DNA of 24,364 bases from Deltaproteobacteria bacterium (GTDB lineage Bacteria; Desulfobacterota; Binatia; DP-6). A model generated the notes under the pieces. It searched no databases, was not told where the DNA came from, and saw nothing but the letters and a program-made list of their open reading frames with translations. Within the stretch, counting starts at the first letter, position 1. The number at the start of each line of letters is the position of its first letter. The DNA lies in assembly GCA_005879205.1 (NCBI GenBank), contig VBLD01000107.1, positions 1-24,364 of the forward strand. Direction: 5' to 3'. Shown piece by piece: positions 1 to 7,086 of this stretch. The translations under genes and the position numbers were made by a program.

Positions 1-1280
1 AAGTGGGAGTGCACGGCGACGCCGACCACGTCGAGGGCGGCGAGCGTCTCGTCGTCGATGTCGAGGGTGCCGTCCTTTTTGATGTTCACCTCCGCGCCCT
101 TGAGTATCCGGATGCCCGCGACGCGGCCATTTATCCGCTCGATCTCGGCCATCTGCTTGCGGAGCTTCGCCTCGTCCGAGCCGCGAGTCATCGCCAGGCT
201 GCGGGTGTGATCGGTGATCGCCACGTACTCGAGGCCGAGCGCCTTGGCGGCGTGCACCATCGCCTCGATCGAGTCGGCACCGTCCGTCCAGTCGGTCTGG
301 GTCTGGAGATCGCCGCGTAGCGCGTCGGCCTCGATCAGGCGCGGCAGCGTGCCGGCCCGTGCCGCATCGATCTCGCCCTGGTCCTCACGCAGCTCGGGCG
401 GCACGTAGGCCAGGCCGAGGCGCGCGTAGATCTCCTCCTCGGTCCGTCCCGCGAGCCGCCGGGTGCCGCGAAACAGGCCGTCGTTGTGCGCCTTGCTGCC
501 GGTGAAGTAGCAGAGCGCCGCACCGAAGCTCTCGGCGGGCACGACGCGCAGGTCCACCTGGAGCCCGGCGGCGAGCTTCACGCTCGACTTCGTGTCGCCC
601 TGGCCGAGCACGCGCGCCACCTGCGGCAGCCCGACGAAGGCCTGCATGACCGCGCCCGGCTTGCGCGCCACCGCGAGGAGATCGGCGTCGCCGATCGTCT
701 CCTTCCGCCGCCGGATCGAGCCCGCGATCGCCACCTGGTCGACGCCCGGGACTCCGGCGAGTGTATGCGCGATCTGCTCGACGAGCGGCCGCATGGCCGC
801 GAGCGGCTGCCGGATACCGCTCGTCTGGGCGAAGGCCAGCGCCTTCAGGATCTTCTGCTCGCTGCGCTCGCCGAAGTGGGGGAGCCCGCGCACCTTGCCG
901 GCCCGAGCCGCGGCCTCCAGGTCGTCGACCGTCCGCACCGCGAGCTGCTCGAAGAGGACCCGGACCGCCTTCGGGCCCACCCCCTCGATGGCCGTCAGCG
1001 CCGCGAGGTCGACCGGCATGCGTGCCTGGTACTGCTCGTGCAGCGTGCACCTGCCGGTCTTGATTAGCTCCTCGAGCTTGTCGGCCATCGACGCGCCGAT
1101 GCCCGGGATCGCACGCAGCGCCTTGACGCCTCCCTGGCGGTAGACCTCCTCGAGCGGCTGGTCGTGCGACTCGATGGCAAGCGCCGCCTTCTCGTAGGCG
1201 CGGGGCTTGAACGGCACGTCCTCCATGTCGAGGTAGGCGGCGAGGTCGCGGAAGCAGCGCCCGAGCTCCACGTTCCGCAT
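1..1280 (-). CDS. polX: DNA polymerase/3'-5' exonuclease PolX, C-terminus outside the window
   Basis: Bacterial family-X DNA polymerase acting in base-excision and gap-filling repair, normally about 570 residues. About 426 codons are visible and the gene runs off the left edge. Visible in order: an N-terminal helix-hairpin-helix region (AIPGIG, then AIEGVGPKAV); the polymerase palm motif AGSIRRRKETIGDADLL, with catalytic aspartates in GDAD; LQVDLRVVP; the thumb start YFTGSKAHN; and the PHP domain with ITDHTRSLAMTRG, GAEVNI and AVHSH. Two things are odd. The first PHP metal motif reads DLQTQTDWTDG, with glutamines where many homologues have histidines. The usual helix between GSKxHN and GLF, roughly 17 residues, is absent. 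Start is the ATG at 1280; no clear Shine-Dalgarno sequence is visible, and a weak -10-like TAAGCA ends 7 nt upstream of it. The family call is very secure; activity is uncertain. Confidence 0.93.
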   Translation of the reverse strand, partial: MRNVELGRCFRDLAAYLDMEDVPFKPRAYEKAALAIESHDQPLEEVYRQGGVKALRAIPGIGASMADKLEELIKTGRCTLHEQYQARMPVDLAALTAIEGVGPKAVRVLFEQLAVRTVDDLEAAARAGKVRGLPHFGERSEQKILKALAFAQTSGIRQPLAAMRPLVEQIAHTLAGVPGVDQVAIAGSIRRRKETIGDADLLAVARKPGAVMQAFVGLPQVARVLGQGDTKSSVKLAAGLQVDLRVVPAESFGAALCYFTGSKAHNDGLFRGTRRLAGRTEEEIYARLGLAYVPPELREDQGEIDAARAGTLPRLIEADALRGDLQTQTDWTDGADSIEAMVHAAKALGLEYVAITDHTRSLAMTRGSDEAKLRKQMAEIERINGRVAGIRILKGAEVNIKKDGTLDIDDETLAALDVVGVAVHSH

Positions 1281-1428
1281 GGCTCGGTGCTTAGCGCGTC
1301 ACCCGGGACGCCGCCAGCCGGAGGCGGCAGGGATTGCCGGCCGACGGCAGGATGTGCCGGCGCGAGCCATGCGACGGCAGCGCCGGTGCGCATGCCGCAC
1401 CCGGCACCGCGGTTGCAGAGCGCCGGAC

Positions 1429-2169
1429 GTGGTCTCGAACCTGCACGACGTGATCGGCGCGCCGACCCCGGGTGTCTCGGGAGTGACACCCCGTCCGGTC
1501 CCGCAGGCGGCGCACTTCGGGAACGTCCTCCGCGACGTCCTCGGCCGCGCCCGCGGCAACGATGCCGTGCCCGTCTCACCGCCGGTCCCGCAACGGCGGC
1601 CGGCGCCGGTGCAGCCGGCGGCCCACCCGGGCCGGCGGCCACATGCGACCCACTCGAAGGGGGACGTCCAGGCCTCGATCCGGCGCGCCGCCGCGAGCGT
1701 CGGCATCGACCCGGCGGTGTCGCTCGGAGTCGCCCGCGCGGAGTCGAACTTCGACCCCCAGGCGCGCAGCAGTGACGGACTCAGCGTCGGGACCTTCCAG
1801 GTGACCCACGCGACGGCCGCGGAGATGCGCCGGAAGATCGCCGATCACGTGGTGACGCGGCCCACCGGCACGGACGACGTGGCGCTCGGCGTCGGCTATC
1901 TCCGCTACCTCCACGACCTGTTCGGCCGCAAGGCGCAGCTGGCGCACGGCCTCGCCACGGTCCCCGTGCCCGACGCGGGCGAGCGGCGGCTGTTTGCGGT
2001 GGCCGCATTCAACGCCGGCGAGGGCCGTGTGGCCCAGGCCCAGGCCCGTGCCCGCGCCACGGGCGGCGACCCGACGCACTTCGCCGACGTGCGCCGGTTC
2101 CTACCCTCGATCACGCGCGCCTACGTCGGACGGGTGGCCGGGTACGCCGCGGCGCCCGACCGGGCGTAG
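1429..2169 (+). CDS. Lytic transglycosylase (SLT domain)
   Basis: Predicted peptidoglycan lytic transglycosylase of the Slt/goose-lysozyme-like fold, cleaving the MurNAc-GlcNAc bond in the cell wall. The C-terminal domain carries the catalytic glutamate in ARAESNFDPQA (E105 from this start), followed by SSDGLSVGTFQV and FNAGEGRV, all classic SLT motifs. Residues 1-80 are Pro/Ala/Arg-rich, low in complexity and probably a linker; no convincing signal peptide is seen. The frame is open back to an ATG at 1279 and contains another at 1369, but the residues before 1429 are arginine-rich and look non-coding, so I prefer the GTG at 1429 (246 aa). No strong ribosome site supports any of these starts. 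It is divergent from polX and convergent with the hydrolase downstream. Confidence 0.82.
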   Translation: MVSNLHDVIGAPTPGVSGVTPRPVPQAAHFGNVLRDVLGRARGNDAVPVSPPVPQRRPAPVQPAAHPGRRPHATHSKGDVQASIRRAAASVGIDPAVSLGVARAESNFDPQARSSDGLSVGTFQVTHATAAEMRRKIADHVVTRPTGTDDVALGVGYLRYLHDLFGRKAQLAHGLATVPVPDAGERRLFAVAAFNAGEGRVAQAQARARATGGDPTHFADVRRFLPSITRAYVGRVAGYAAAPDRA

Positions 2170-2187
2170 GTCGCGCAAGGTCCCCGG

Positions 2188-3153
2188 CTACGCCGGAAAC
2201 AGCGGCGTCCCCGCGTGCGCGGGGGCGAGGTCGCCGAGGAAGTCGAGCAGGTAGCCGTTCACGAGCTCCGGCTGCTCCTGCTGCACCCAGTGGCCGCAGA
2301 GTGGTACGTACTTGATGTCGAGCGGGCCACGGAAGAGCGGTTCCATTCCGAGCGTCAGCTCCTTGCCGAGCGCGACGTCGGCCTCTCCCCAGATGAGGAG
2401 CGTGGGCGCGGTGATCTTCGGCCAGTCCTCGAGCGTGCGCCGCGCCGCCGCCGGCGGGCGATCGCCGTAGAGGAAGCGCGTGAGCCAGTCGGGCCAGACG
2501 GCGCTGGCGTCAGGGCTACGAAAGGCCGCCCGGTAGTAGTTGACCGCGCTGCGCATGGCCGCGGGGCGGCTCGCCGCGTCGCGCAGGCGATCGAGGTCCT
2601 GCGTCGTGATCGCGTCCTGGCGCACGGCCGAGCGGCGGATGGCACTGCCGACGGCCCACGCGTGCCCGAGCCGGAGGATCCCCTCGGGAAGCCACGGAAC
2701 CTGAAAGAAGAACATGTACCAGCTGCGCGCCATCTGGCGACCGTTTCTGCGCAGGTGCTCTACGAAGACGGCGGGATGCGGGCAGTTGAGCACGACGAGC
2801 CGCCGGGTGGCCTCCGGGTGCTCCATCGCGAAGGTCCACGCGATGCCGCCGCCCCAGTCGTGCCCGACGATCACCGCCTGCCGTTCGCCGAACGCCTCGA
2901 TCAAGCCCTGCACGTCGGCGACCAGCTCCGGCAGCGCGTAGGCATCCACGCCCTTCGGCTTGTCGCTCTCGTTGTAGCCGCGCAGATCGGGGGCGACGAC
3001 CCGGAAGCGAGAGGCCAGGGCGGCGATCTGGTGTCGCCACGAGTACCAGCACTCCGGAAACCCGTGCAGCAGGATGACGAGCGGGCCGTCGCCGTCCACC
3101 GCGCAGTGCAGCCGGACGCCGTTGGTCTCGACGAAGCGGTGCTCGACCGCCAT
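2188..3153 (-). CDS. Alpha/beta hydrolase, epoxide hydrolase-like
   Basis: Cytosolic alpha/beta-hydrolase of the soluble epoxide hydrolase/haloalkane dehalogenase group, 321 aa. Visible motifs: oxyanion HGFPE with WYSWRHQI; DLRGYNESDKP; the nucleophile elbow GHDWGG (Asp nucleophile, as in epoxide hydrolases rather than Ser esterases); a cap domain with several tyrosines; the acid region LLIWGEADVALG; and the catalytic histidine in CGHWVQQEQPE. The Asp nucleophile and the HGFPE motif support epoxide hydrolysis over dehalogenation, but the substrate cannot be read from sequence. Two in-frame ATGs lie 12 nt apart (3165 and 3153). I choose 3153 because a -10-like TATGCG ends 7 nt before it, and the upstream ATG lies inside that -10. 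Convergent with the transglycosylase. Confidence 0.88.
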   Translation of the reverse strand: MAVEHRFVETNGVRLHCAVDGDGPLVILLHGFPECWYSWRHQIAALASRFRVVAPDLRGYNESDKPKGVDAYALPELVADVQGLIEAFGERQAVIVGHDWGGGIAWTFAMEHPEATRRLVVLNCPHPAVFVEHLRRNGRQMARSWYMFFFQVPWLPEGILRLGHAWAVGSAIRRSAVRQDAITTQDLDRLRDAASRPAAMRSAVNYYRAAFRSPDASAVWPDWLTRFLYGDRPPAAARRTLEDWPKITAPTLLIWGEADVALGKELTLGMEPLFRGPLDIKYVPLCGHWVQQEQPELVNGYLLDFLGDLAPAHAGTPLFPA

Positions 3154-3160
3154 TCCCGCT

Positions 3161-3190
3161 CGCATAGCGAGGGGGTACGTCGCCTGTCAA
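3161..3190 (-). promoter_or_regulatory. Promoter of the epoxide hydrolase-like gene, possibly leaderless
   Basis: On the minus strand there is a perfect -35 TTGACA (3190..3185), an 18-bp spacer and a -10 TATGCG (3166..3161). The -10 ends 7 nt before the ATG at 3153, so transcription would begin at or next to the start codon. Confidence 0.5.
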
Positions 3191-3204
3191 ACCACTAGCG
3201 CCGG

Positions 3205-5004
3205 CTAGTTCCCGCGCGCCCGGAACCGGCCGCTCGTGGGATCGTTTCGCAGCACCCCGGTGCCCACGTAGGTGGTCTCGAAGCAGGCGGCGTGCTCGGC
3301 CCCGAGCTGCAGCAGGAGTGGCAGCGGCAGCGCGGGCGAGGGCAGCCCGAACGGCCGTCCCGAGAGGTGCGGGCCGATCGCCGTCACGCTTACCCGGGCC
3401 TTGCCCGCGGGACCGGCATGCAGACCGATCCGCGCGATCCCGTCGGGCGTTCGGTCCGGGTCCACGTAGCTGAAGCCGCCGCTCCCGTGTGCCCTCCAGC
3501 AAGACCTGCCGGCGCAGGTGCCGCCTGCCGGCGCCATCGCGCGGAAGAGCAATGCCGGCCGCGTGCCGGAGAGATCGTAGAGGCAGAGGGCATAGCTATC
3601 CGTGGGGAGGGGGTTGCCGAGCTGAGCAAGCGTCGTCGCCTCGCCCCTGGGCCACACCCAGGCGAGCTTGTCGTGTCCGTCGTCGCTCAGGTTCGACAAG
3701 CTGAGGACCGACTTCGAACGGTCTGTCGACTGGCCACACGTGCGCGGCGCCGCGATGCAACCCGAGCCGACCTCGCATCCCATGCAGGGCGGGCACACGA
3801 ATGCCCCCGCCGGGCTGCAGGCCCCTGCCGCGCACGTCCCGTTCATGCAGTTCGCCTCGTCGTCGCACGCCGTCCCGTCCGCGACGGGAATGCCGCCGCA
3901 CGAAGTGCCGTTGCAGATGTCGTTCACGGTGCACGGGTTGTGGTCGTCGCACGGGGTGCCGGGGGTCGGCGTGCAGACCGACGGCTCGCCGCTGCACGTG
4001 TGGCAGGGCTCCACACGGCAGCTCGCGTTGCAGCCGTCGCCCGCCGCCTGATTACCGTCGTCGCACTCCTCGCCGCCCTCGATGGCGCCGTCGCTGCAGT
4101 GCCCACGGGTCCCCGTGGCCGTGAAGAAGATCGCGAAGCACTGCGTGGCCGTCGAGACGCTCGAGTAGCCGGTGCCGCTGAACGTGTTCCCGCCCGGCGC
4201 CACCGTGCCGTCGAGCGGCTCGAACGTGCAACGGATTCCCTGACCCACCTGCCGGAAATGGAACTCTCCGGTTGCCGGGTCGATGGCGCCGACGTACCCG
4301 GGTGCTCCCGAAGCGTTGTGGAAGACGACGTCGTGGCCGCGCTGGGTGATGGCCACCTGGGTGTCGGCGGATCCGAAGCCGCCGGCGTCGAAGTGGACGC
4401 TCCAGTCCCCCGTCATGTCGACGCAGGGGACGACGGCGCTGCCGCCGCCGCATGCCCCGACGCCGCACGTCTCGCCTGTCGTGCACACGCTGCCGTCCTC
4501 GCACGAGGCACCGGGCAGCGAGGGGATGCAGACCGACGGATTCCCGGAGCACGTGAAGCACGGCTCCACCTGACACTCGGCGCTGCAGCCGTCACCGTCG
4601 ATGGCGTTCCCGTCGAAGCAGCTGCAGCGGGTGCCGACTACCTCGGTGATGTACGGGTAGTCGTAACAGGTCGCGCCTTGCGCCACGAGGAGCCGGCCGT
4701 CCAGCGTGTTGCCGCTCGGCAGGACACGACCGTCCATCTGTGCGCTGCAGGGCGGCGGCAGGTTGGGACCGGCGTCCACCGTGTAGTCCCCGCTGGCCGA
4801 CACGGTTCCCGTGAAGTCGTGTCCGAGGTAGTGGAGGGTGAGTGTGCTCCCCGATTGCACGACGTCGACGAATTCGGGCGGCGCGCCGGCCCGCTCGAAG
4901 CGCCATTTCCCGGTGGCGTCCGTGGCGGCCGCTGCCAAGGGAGAGAGGCATCCGGCAACGACCAGCGCCGCCACGAGCGTGGCGTCCGTGCGAGCACGCG
5001 TCAT
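3205..5004 (-). CDS. Exported cysteine-rich protein with Myxococcus-type disulfide repeats
   Basis: Secreted or surface protein of 599 aa, function unknown. The N-terminus MTRARTDATLVAALVVAGC is a signal sequence with a lipobox-like VAGC, though a signal-peptidase-I cut after the following Ala run is also possible. The body contains two copies of a module: a beta-rich domain starting TGKWRFERAG or TGDWSVHFDAGG, followed by a Cys-rich repeat. The second repeat is canonical (SDGAIEGGEECDDGN..GDGCNASC); the first is shortened to DGNAIDGDGCSAEC. Both are followed by EPCxTCSGxPSVC. More Cys-rich sequence leads to a C-terminal domain of about 170 residues (DDGHDKLAWVWPRGEATT to ACFETTYVG..RFRARGN). 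The start at 5004 is set by the ribosome site GAAGGGGGGGCC just upstream; an ATG at 5052 lies beyond it. The first half of the C-terminal domain resembles ones I recall from Binatota-like genomes. Confidence 0.85.
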   Translation of the reverse strand: MTRARTDATLVAALVVAGCLSPLAAAATDATGKWRFERAGAPPEFVDVVQSGSTLTLHYLGHDFTGTVSASGDYTVDAGPNLPPPCSAQMDGRVLPSGNTLDGRLLVAQGATCYDYPYITEVVGTRCSCFDGNAIDGDGCSAECQVEPCFTCSGNPSVCIPSLPGASCEDGSVCTTGETCGVGACGGGSAVVPCVDMTGDWSVHFDAGGFGSADTQVAITQRGHDVVFHNASGAPGYVGAIDPATGEFHFRQVGQGIRCTFEPLDGTVAPGGNTFSGTGYSSVSTATQCFAIFFTATGTRGHCSDGAIEGGEECDDGNQAAGDGCNASCRVEPCHTCSGEPSVCTPTPGTPCDDHNPCTVNDICNGTSCGGIPVADGTACDDEANCMNGTCAAGACSPAGAFVCPPCMGCEVGSGCIAAPRTCGQSTDRSKSVLSLSNLSDDGHDKLAWVWPRGEATTLAQLGNPLPTDSYALCLYDLSGTRPALLFRAMAPAGGTCAGRSCWRAHGSGGFSYVDPDRTPDGIARIGLHAGPAGKARVSVTAIGPHLSGRPFGLPSPALPLPLLLQLGAEHAACFETTYVGTGVLRNDPTSGRFRARGN

Positions 5005-5032
5005 GGCCCCCCCTTCGGAGCGCGTCGCGGAA

Positions 5033-5060
5033 CCTATACGGCGGTGCGCCACGCCGTCAA
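5033..5060 (-). promoter_or_regulatory. Promoter of the cysteine-rich protein gene
   Basis: Minus strand: -35 TTGACG (5060..5055), 16-bp spacer, -10 TATAGG (5038..5033), about 28 nt upstream of the ATG at 5004. The leader carries a G-rich Shine-Dalgarno sequence. Confidence 0.5.
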
Positions 5061-5062
5061 GG

Positions 5063-5088
5063 AAAAATCACCAGCAAAAATCACCAGC
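5063..5088 (+). repeat. Two tandem 13-bp repeats in a divergent intergenic region
   Basis: AAAAATCACCAGC occurs twice head to tail (5063..5075 and 5076..5088), followed by a partial third unit (ATCTCACC). It lies between the minus-strand promoter at 5033..5060 and a possible plus-strand -35 TTGACT at 5099, so a shared operator is conceivable. The rest of the gap up to 5157 shows only a weak -10 (TACGAG, 15-bp spacer) for the crotonase gene. Confidence 0.6.
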
Positions 5089-5157
5089 ATCTCACCGTTT
5101 GACTTGGCGGCGCGTTCCATACGAGGAGCCGTGAAGCCGACCGAGGAGGGACACACG

Positions 5158-5931
5158 ATGCAGCTCGAGTTTGTCCGCTACGAGAAACGGGATCGCATCG
5201 CCTACGTCACCATCAACCGCCCGGAGGTGATGAACGCGCTGCATCCGCTCGCCAACGAGGAGCTGTCACGCGTATGGGACGACGTGGCCGCCGACCCGGA
5301 GGTATGGGTCGCGATCCTCACCGGCGCGGGCGAGCGCGCCTTCTCGGCCGGAAACGACCTCAAGTGGACGGCCCAGCACGGCGTGCCGCGCATGCCGAAG
5401 GGCGGCTTCGGCGGCCTCGTCGCGCGCGACGACCTCTGGAAGCCGCTGATCGCCGCCGTCAACGGGGTCGCGCTCGGCGGCGGCCTCGAGATCGCGCTCG
5501 CCTGCGACGTCATCGTGGCCGCGGAGCATGCCCGGCTGGGCCTGCCCGAGCCGCGGGTCGGGCTCATGGCGGCGGCCGGCGGCGTGCATCGGCTGCCGCG
5601 GCACGTCCCGCTGAAGCTCGCGATGGGCATGATCCTCACCGGGCGGCACGTCCCCGCCGCCGAGGCCGCCCGCATCGGCCTGGTCAACGAGGTGGTGTCG
5701 CAGGCGGAGCTGATGACGGTGGCGGAGCGCTGGGCGAGCGAAATCCTCGAGTGCTCGCCGCTCGCCGTGCAGGGGTCCAAGCAGGCGGCGCTCCAGGGGC
5801 TCGGGAGACCGCTCGGCGAGGCGATGGCGGCGCACTATCCGCTCGTCCAGCGTCTGTTCACCAGTGAGGATGTGGTGGAGGGGCCGCGGGCCTTCGCCGA
5901 GAAGCGGAAGCCCGTATGGAAGGGCAGGTGA
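5158..5931 (+). CDS. Enoyl-CoA hydratase/isomerase (crotonase) family protein
   Basis: Crotonase-fold acyl-CoA enzyme, 257 aa. The oxyanion hole is formed by ERAFSAGNDLK (about residues 59-69) and NGVALGGGLEIALACD (102-117). The first general catalytic glutamate is present in GLPEPRVG (E131). The position of the second hydratase glutamate, in the helix normally read as LAMEMVLTG, is here LAMGMILTG (G157). Classic syn-hydration as in mitochondrial crotonase is therefore doubtful; an isomerase, a dehydratase with another geometry, or a different CoA reaction is possible. The C-terminus (SPLAVQGSKQAAL..FTSEDVVEGPRAFAEKRKPVWKG) is typical of the family. The start ATG at 5158 has a strong ribosome site, GAGGAGGG. 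The frame is open far upstream, but that part is antisense to the cysteine-rich gene. No adjacent beta-oxidation genes. Confidence 0.92.
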   Translation: MQLEFVRYEKRDRIAYVTINRPEVMNALHPLANEELSRVWDDVAADPEVWVAILTGAGERAFSAGNDLKWTAQHGVPRMPKGGFGGLVARDDLWKPLIAAVNGVALGGGLEIALACDVIVAAEHARLGLPEPRVGLMAAAGGVHRLPRHVPLKLAMGMILTGRHVPAAEAARIGLVNEVVSQAELMTVAERWASEILECSPLAVQGSKQAALQGLGRPLGEAMAAHYPLVQRLFTSEDVVEGPRAFAEKRKPVWKGR

Positions 5932-5953
5932 AGCGCGGCCGTCTGCGCCGTGC

Positions 5954-6058
5954 TCGGTCGGAGCGGGCGAAGAACCCGTTGAAGCGGAGGTAGCGGACCG
6001 GGTTCGAGAAGGTCGCCTCCCAGCAGCTCGGGCCGTCGTCGCGCTGGACGCGGACCAG
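5954..6058 (-). pseudogene. Remnant of the C-terminal end of a cysteine-rich-type exported protein
   Basis: A 34-codon stretch reads LVRVQRDDGPSCWEATFSNP, continues through VRYLRFNGFF, and ends ARSD. It resembles the last residues of the intact protein at 3205..5004 (SCWEATF against ACFETTY, FFARSD against RFRARGN). The expected stop after ARSD is CGA, one substitution from TGA, and the frame is closed by TAA shortly upstream, so no complete gene exists. I read it as the decayed tail of a second family member between the crotonase gene and efp. The rest of 5932-6120 shows nothing else. Confidence 0.4.
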
Positions 6059-6120
6059 TCGCGACGACAGGGTGCCTACCCCTCGCGCGGCTTAGCCGTC
6101 AAGCGAAAAAGGGAGGGAGT

Positions 6121-6690
6121 TTACTCGCCCTTGGCGCGCGACAGGTAGGTGCCCGACTCCGTGTCGACGCGGATGACTTCGCCCTCGCCGATGAAGTTGG
6201 GGACCTGGACGACGAGCCCGGTCTCGGTCTTCGCGGGCTTCAGCACGTTGGTGACGGTGGCGCTCTTCAGACCCGGCGCCGTCTCCACCACCTTCAGGTC
6301 GACGGTCTTCGGGAGGCTCACTCCCATCGGCGTCCCGTCGTGAAGCTCCACCTGGATGCGCGAGTTCGGCCTGAGGTAGCTGACCGCGTCGCCCAGCAGC
6401 TCGCTGTTGAGGGCGATCTGGTCGTAGGTCTCGGTGTTCATGAAGTGGTACTGGCCGTCGCTCTCGTAGAGGAACTCCATCTCGTGCTGCTCGAGCGTGA
6501 CCCGCTCGACCTTGTCCTCCGAGCGGAAGCGGTTCTCGGTCTGCGTGCCGCTGCGCAGGTTGCGCAGCTTGGTCTGGACCATGCCCCGCCAGTTTCCGGG
6601 CGTCACGTGGACGACGTTCATCACGCGCCAGAGGTCCTTCTGGTGCTCGACCGTCATGCCCACGCGGAGCTGCGTGGCGGGGATCAACAT
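6121..6690 (-). CDS. efp: Translation elongation factor P
   Basis: EF-P binds between the P and E sites and relieves ribosome stalling at polyproline stretches. Length 189 aa is normal. The three-domain plan is clear: an N-terminal KOW-like domain (LRVGMTVEHQKDLWRV..VQTKLRNLRSG), middle OB domain (VERVTLEQHEMEFLYESDGQYHFMNTETYDQI) and C-terminal OB domain ending EGEVIRVDTESGTYLSRAKGE. The modified loop reads TPGNWRGMV: the residue after PG, Lys34 in E. coli or Arg32 in EarP-type factors, is Asn33. Neither lysylation nor rhamnosylation would fit, and no modifying enzyme is nearby. Start ATG 6690 is preceded by GGAAGTG, and an in-frame upstream ATG at 6726 adds 12 unlikely residues. A promoter whose -10 ends 7 nt before the ATG is present. 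Confidence 0.97.
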   Translation of the reverse strand: MLIPATQLRVGMTVEHQKDLWRVMNVVHVTPGNWRGMVQTKLRNLRSGTQTENRFRSEDKVERVTLEQHEMEFLYESDGQYHFMNTETYDQIALNSELLGDAVSYLRPNSRIQVELHDGTPMGVSLPKTVDLKVVETAPGLKSATVTNVLKPAKTETGLVVQVPNFIGEGEVIRVDTESGTYLSRAKGE

Positions 6691-6697
6691 CACTTCC

Positions 6698-6726
6698 AAG
6701 GTACCACCCGCCCGGTGAACTCGCAA
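6698..6726 (-). promoter_or_regulatory. Promoter of efp, possibly leaderless
   Basis: Minus strand: TTGCGA (6726..6721), 17-bp spacer, TACCTT (6703..6698). The -10 ends 7 nt before the efp ATG at 6690, the same distance as at the hydrolase gene. A GGAAG between -10 and ATG is the only Shine-Dalgarno-like sequence and would barely be transcribed. Confidence 0.4.
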
Positions 6727-6769
6727 CGCAACGCGGGATTTCAGATCATGCAGCGACGCGCCGCCGAAT

Positions 6770-7086
6770 TCACGACGGCTTGGGCGCCATGACGACCAGC
6801 AGGGCGAGCCGCTCGGGACCGGGGTTCAGGACCGCGTGGTCCTCGCCCGCCGGCGCGCAGACGAGGTCGCCGGGAGCGACGGTGTGGTCCTCGGCGCCGA
6901 CGCGGATGCGGCCGGTGCCGGCGAGCACGTAGTAGAGCTTGTCACCGACGGCATGGCGGTGGGCGGCCTGCTGCTGCCCCGGCTCGAGGCAATGCAGAAG
7001 AGGTTGGGCGTGTCGACCAGCGGGACCTTGCGCATCTTCTCCGACGAGTAGGCGAGGAGCGAGGGAACACGTCGGATGCGATCCAT
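6770..7086 (-). pseudogene. Small cupin-fold protein, frameshifted
   Basis: A single-domain cupin of about 105 residues. The ATG at 7086 has a textbook ribosome site (AGGAGGTCTCC). The first 30 codons read MDRIRRVPSLLAYSSEKMRK..DTPNLF. The barrel then continues in another frame as HCLEPGQQQAAHRHAVGDKL, followed by the second cupin motif APAGEDHAVLNPG and a VVMAPKPS terminus with stop at 6770. The frame change is around 6990-7000, where a few bases appear gained or lost. Metal-site histidines (HRH, DHAV) are present, so the reading on both sides is sound. It is either a real frameshift mutation or a sequence error. The gene also lies in frame with the preceding CinA-like gene, with no stop between them. 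Confidence 0.7.

Noticed and set aside
1279..1428. N-terminal extension of the transglycosylase from ATG 1279
   Set aside because: Residues are Arg/Gly/Ala-rich without signal peptide or family match; left out of the CDS but noted as an alternative.
3292..5157. Long open frame upstream of and continuous with the crotonase gene
   Set aside because: Antisense to the cysteine-rich gene, with arginine-rich wrong-frame composition; the crotonase has its own ribosome site at 5158.
5985..6040. tRNA-like T-loop sequence (GGTTCGAG)
   Set aside because: No acceptor stem, D-arm or anticodon arm can be built; the stretch is better read as the decayed cysteine-rich-family tail.
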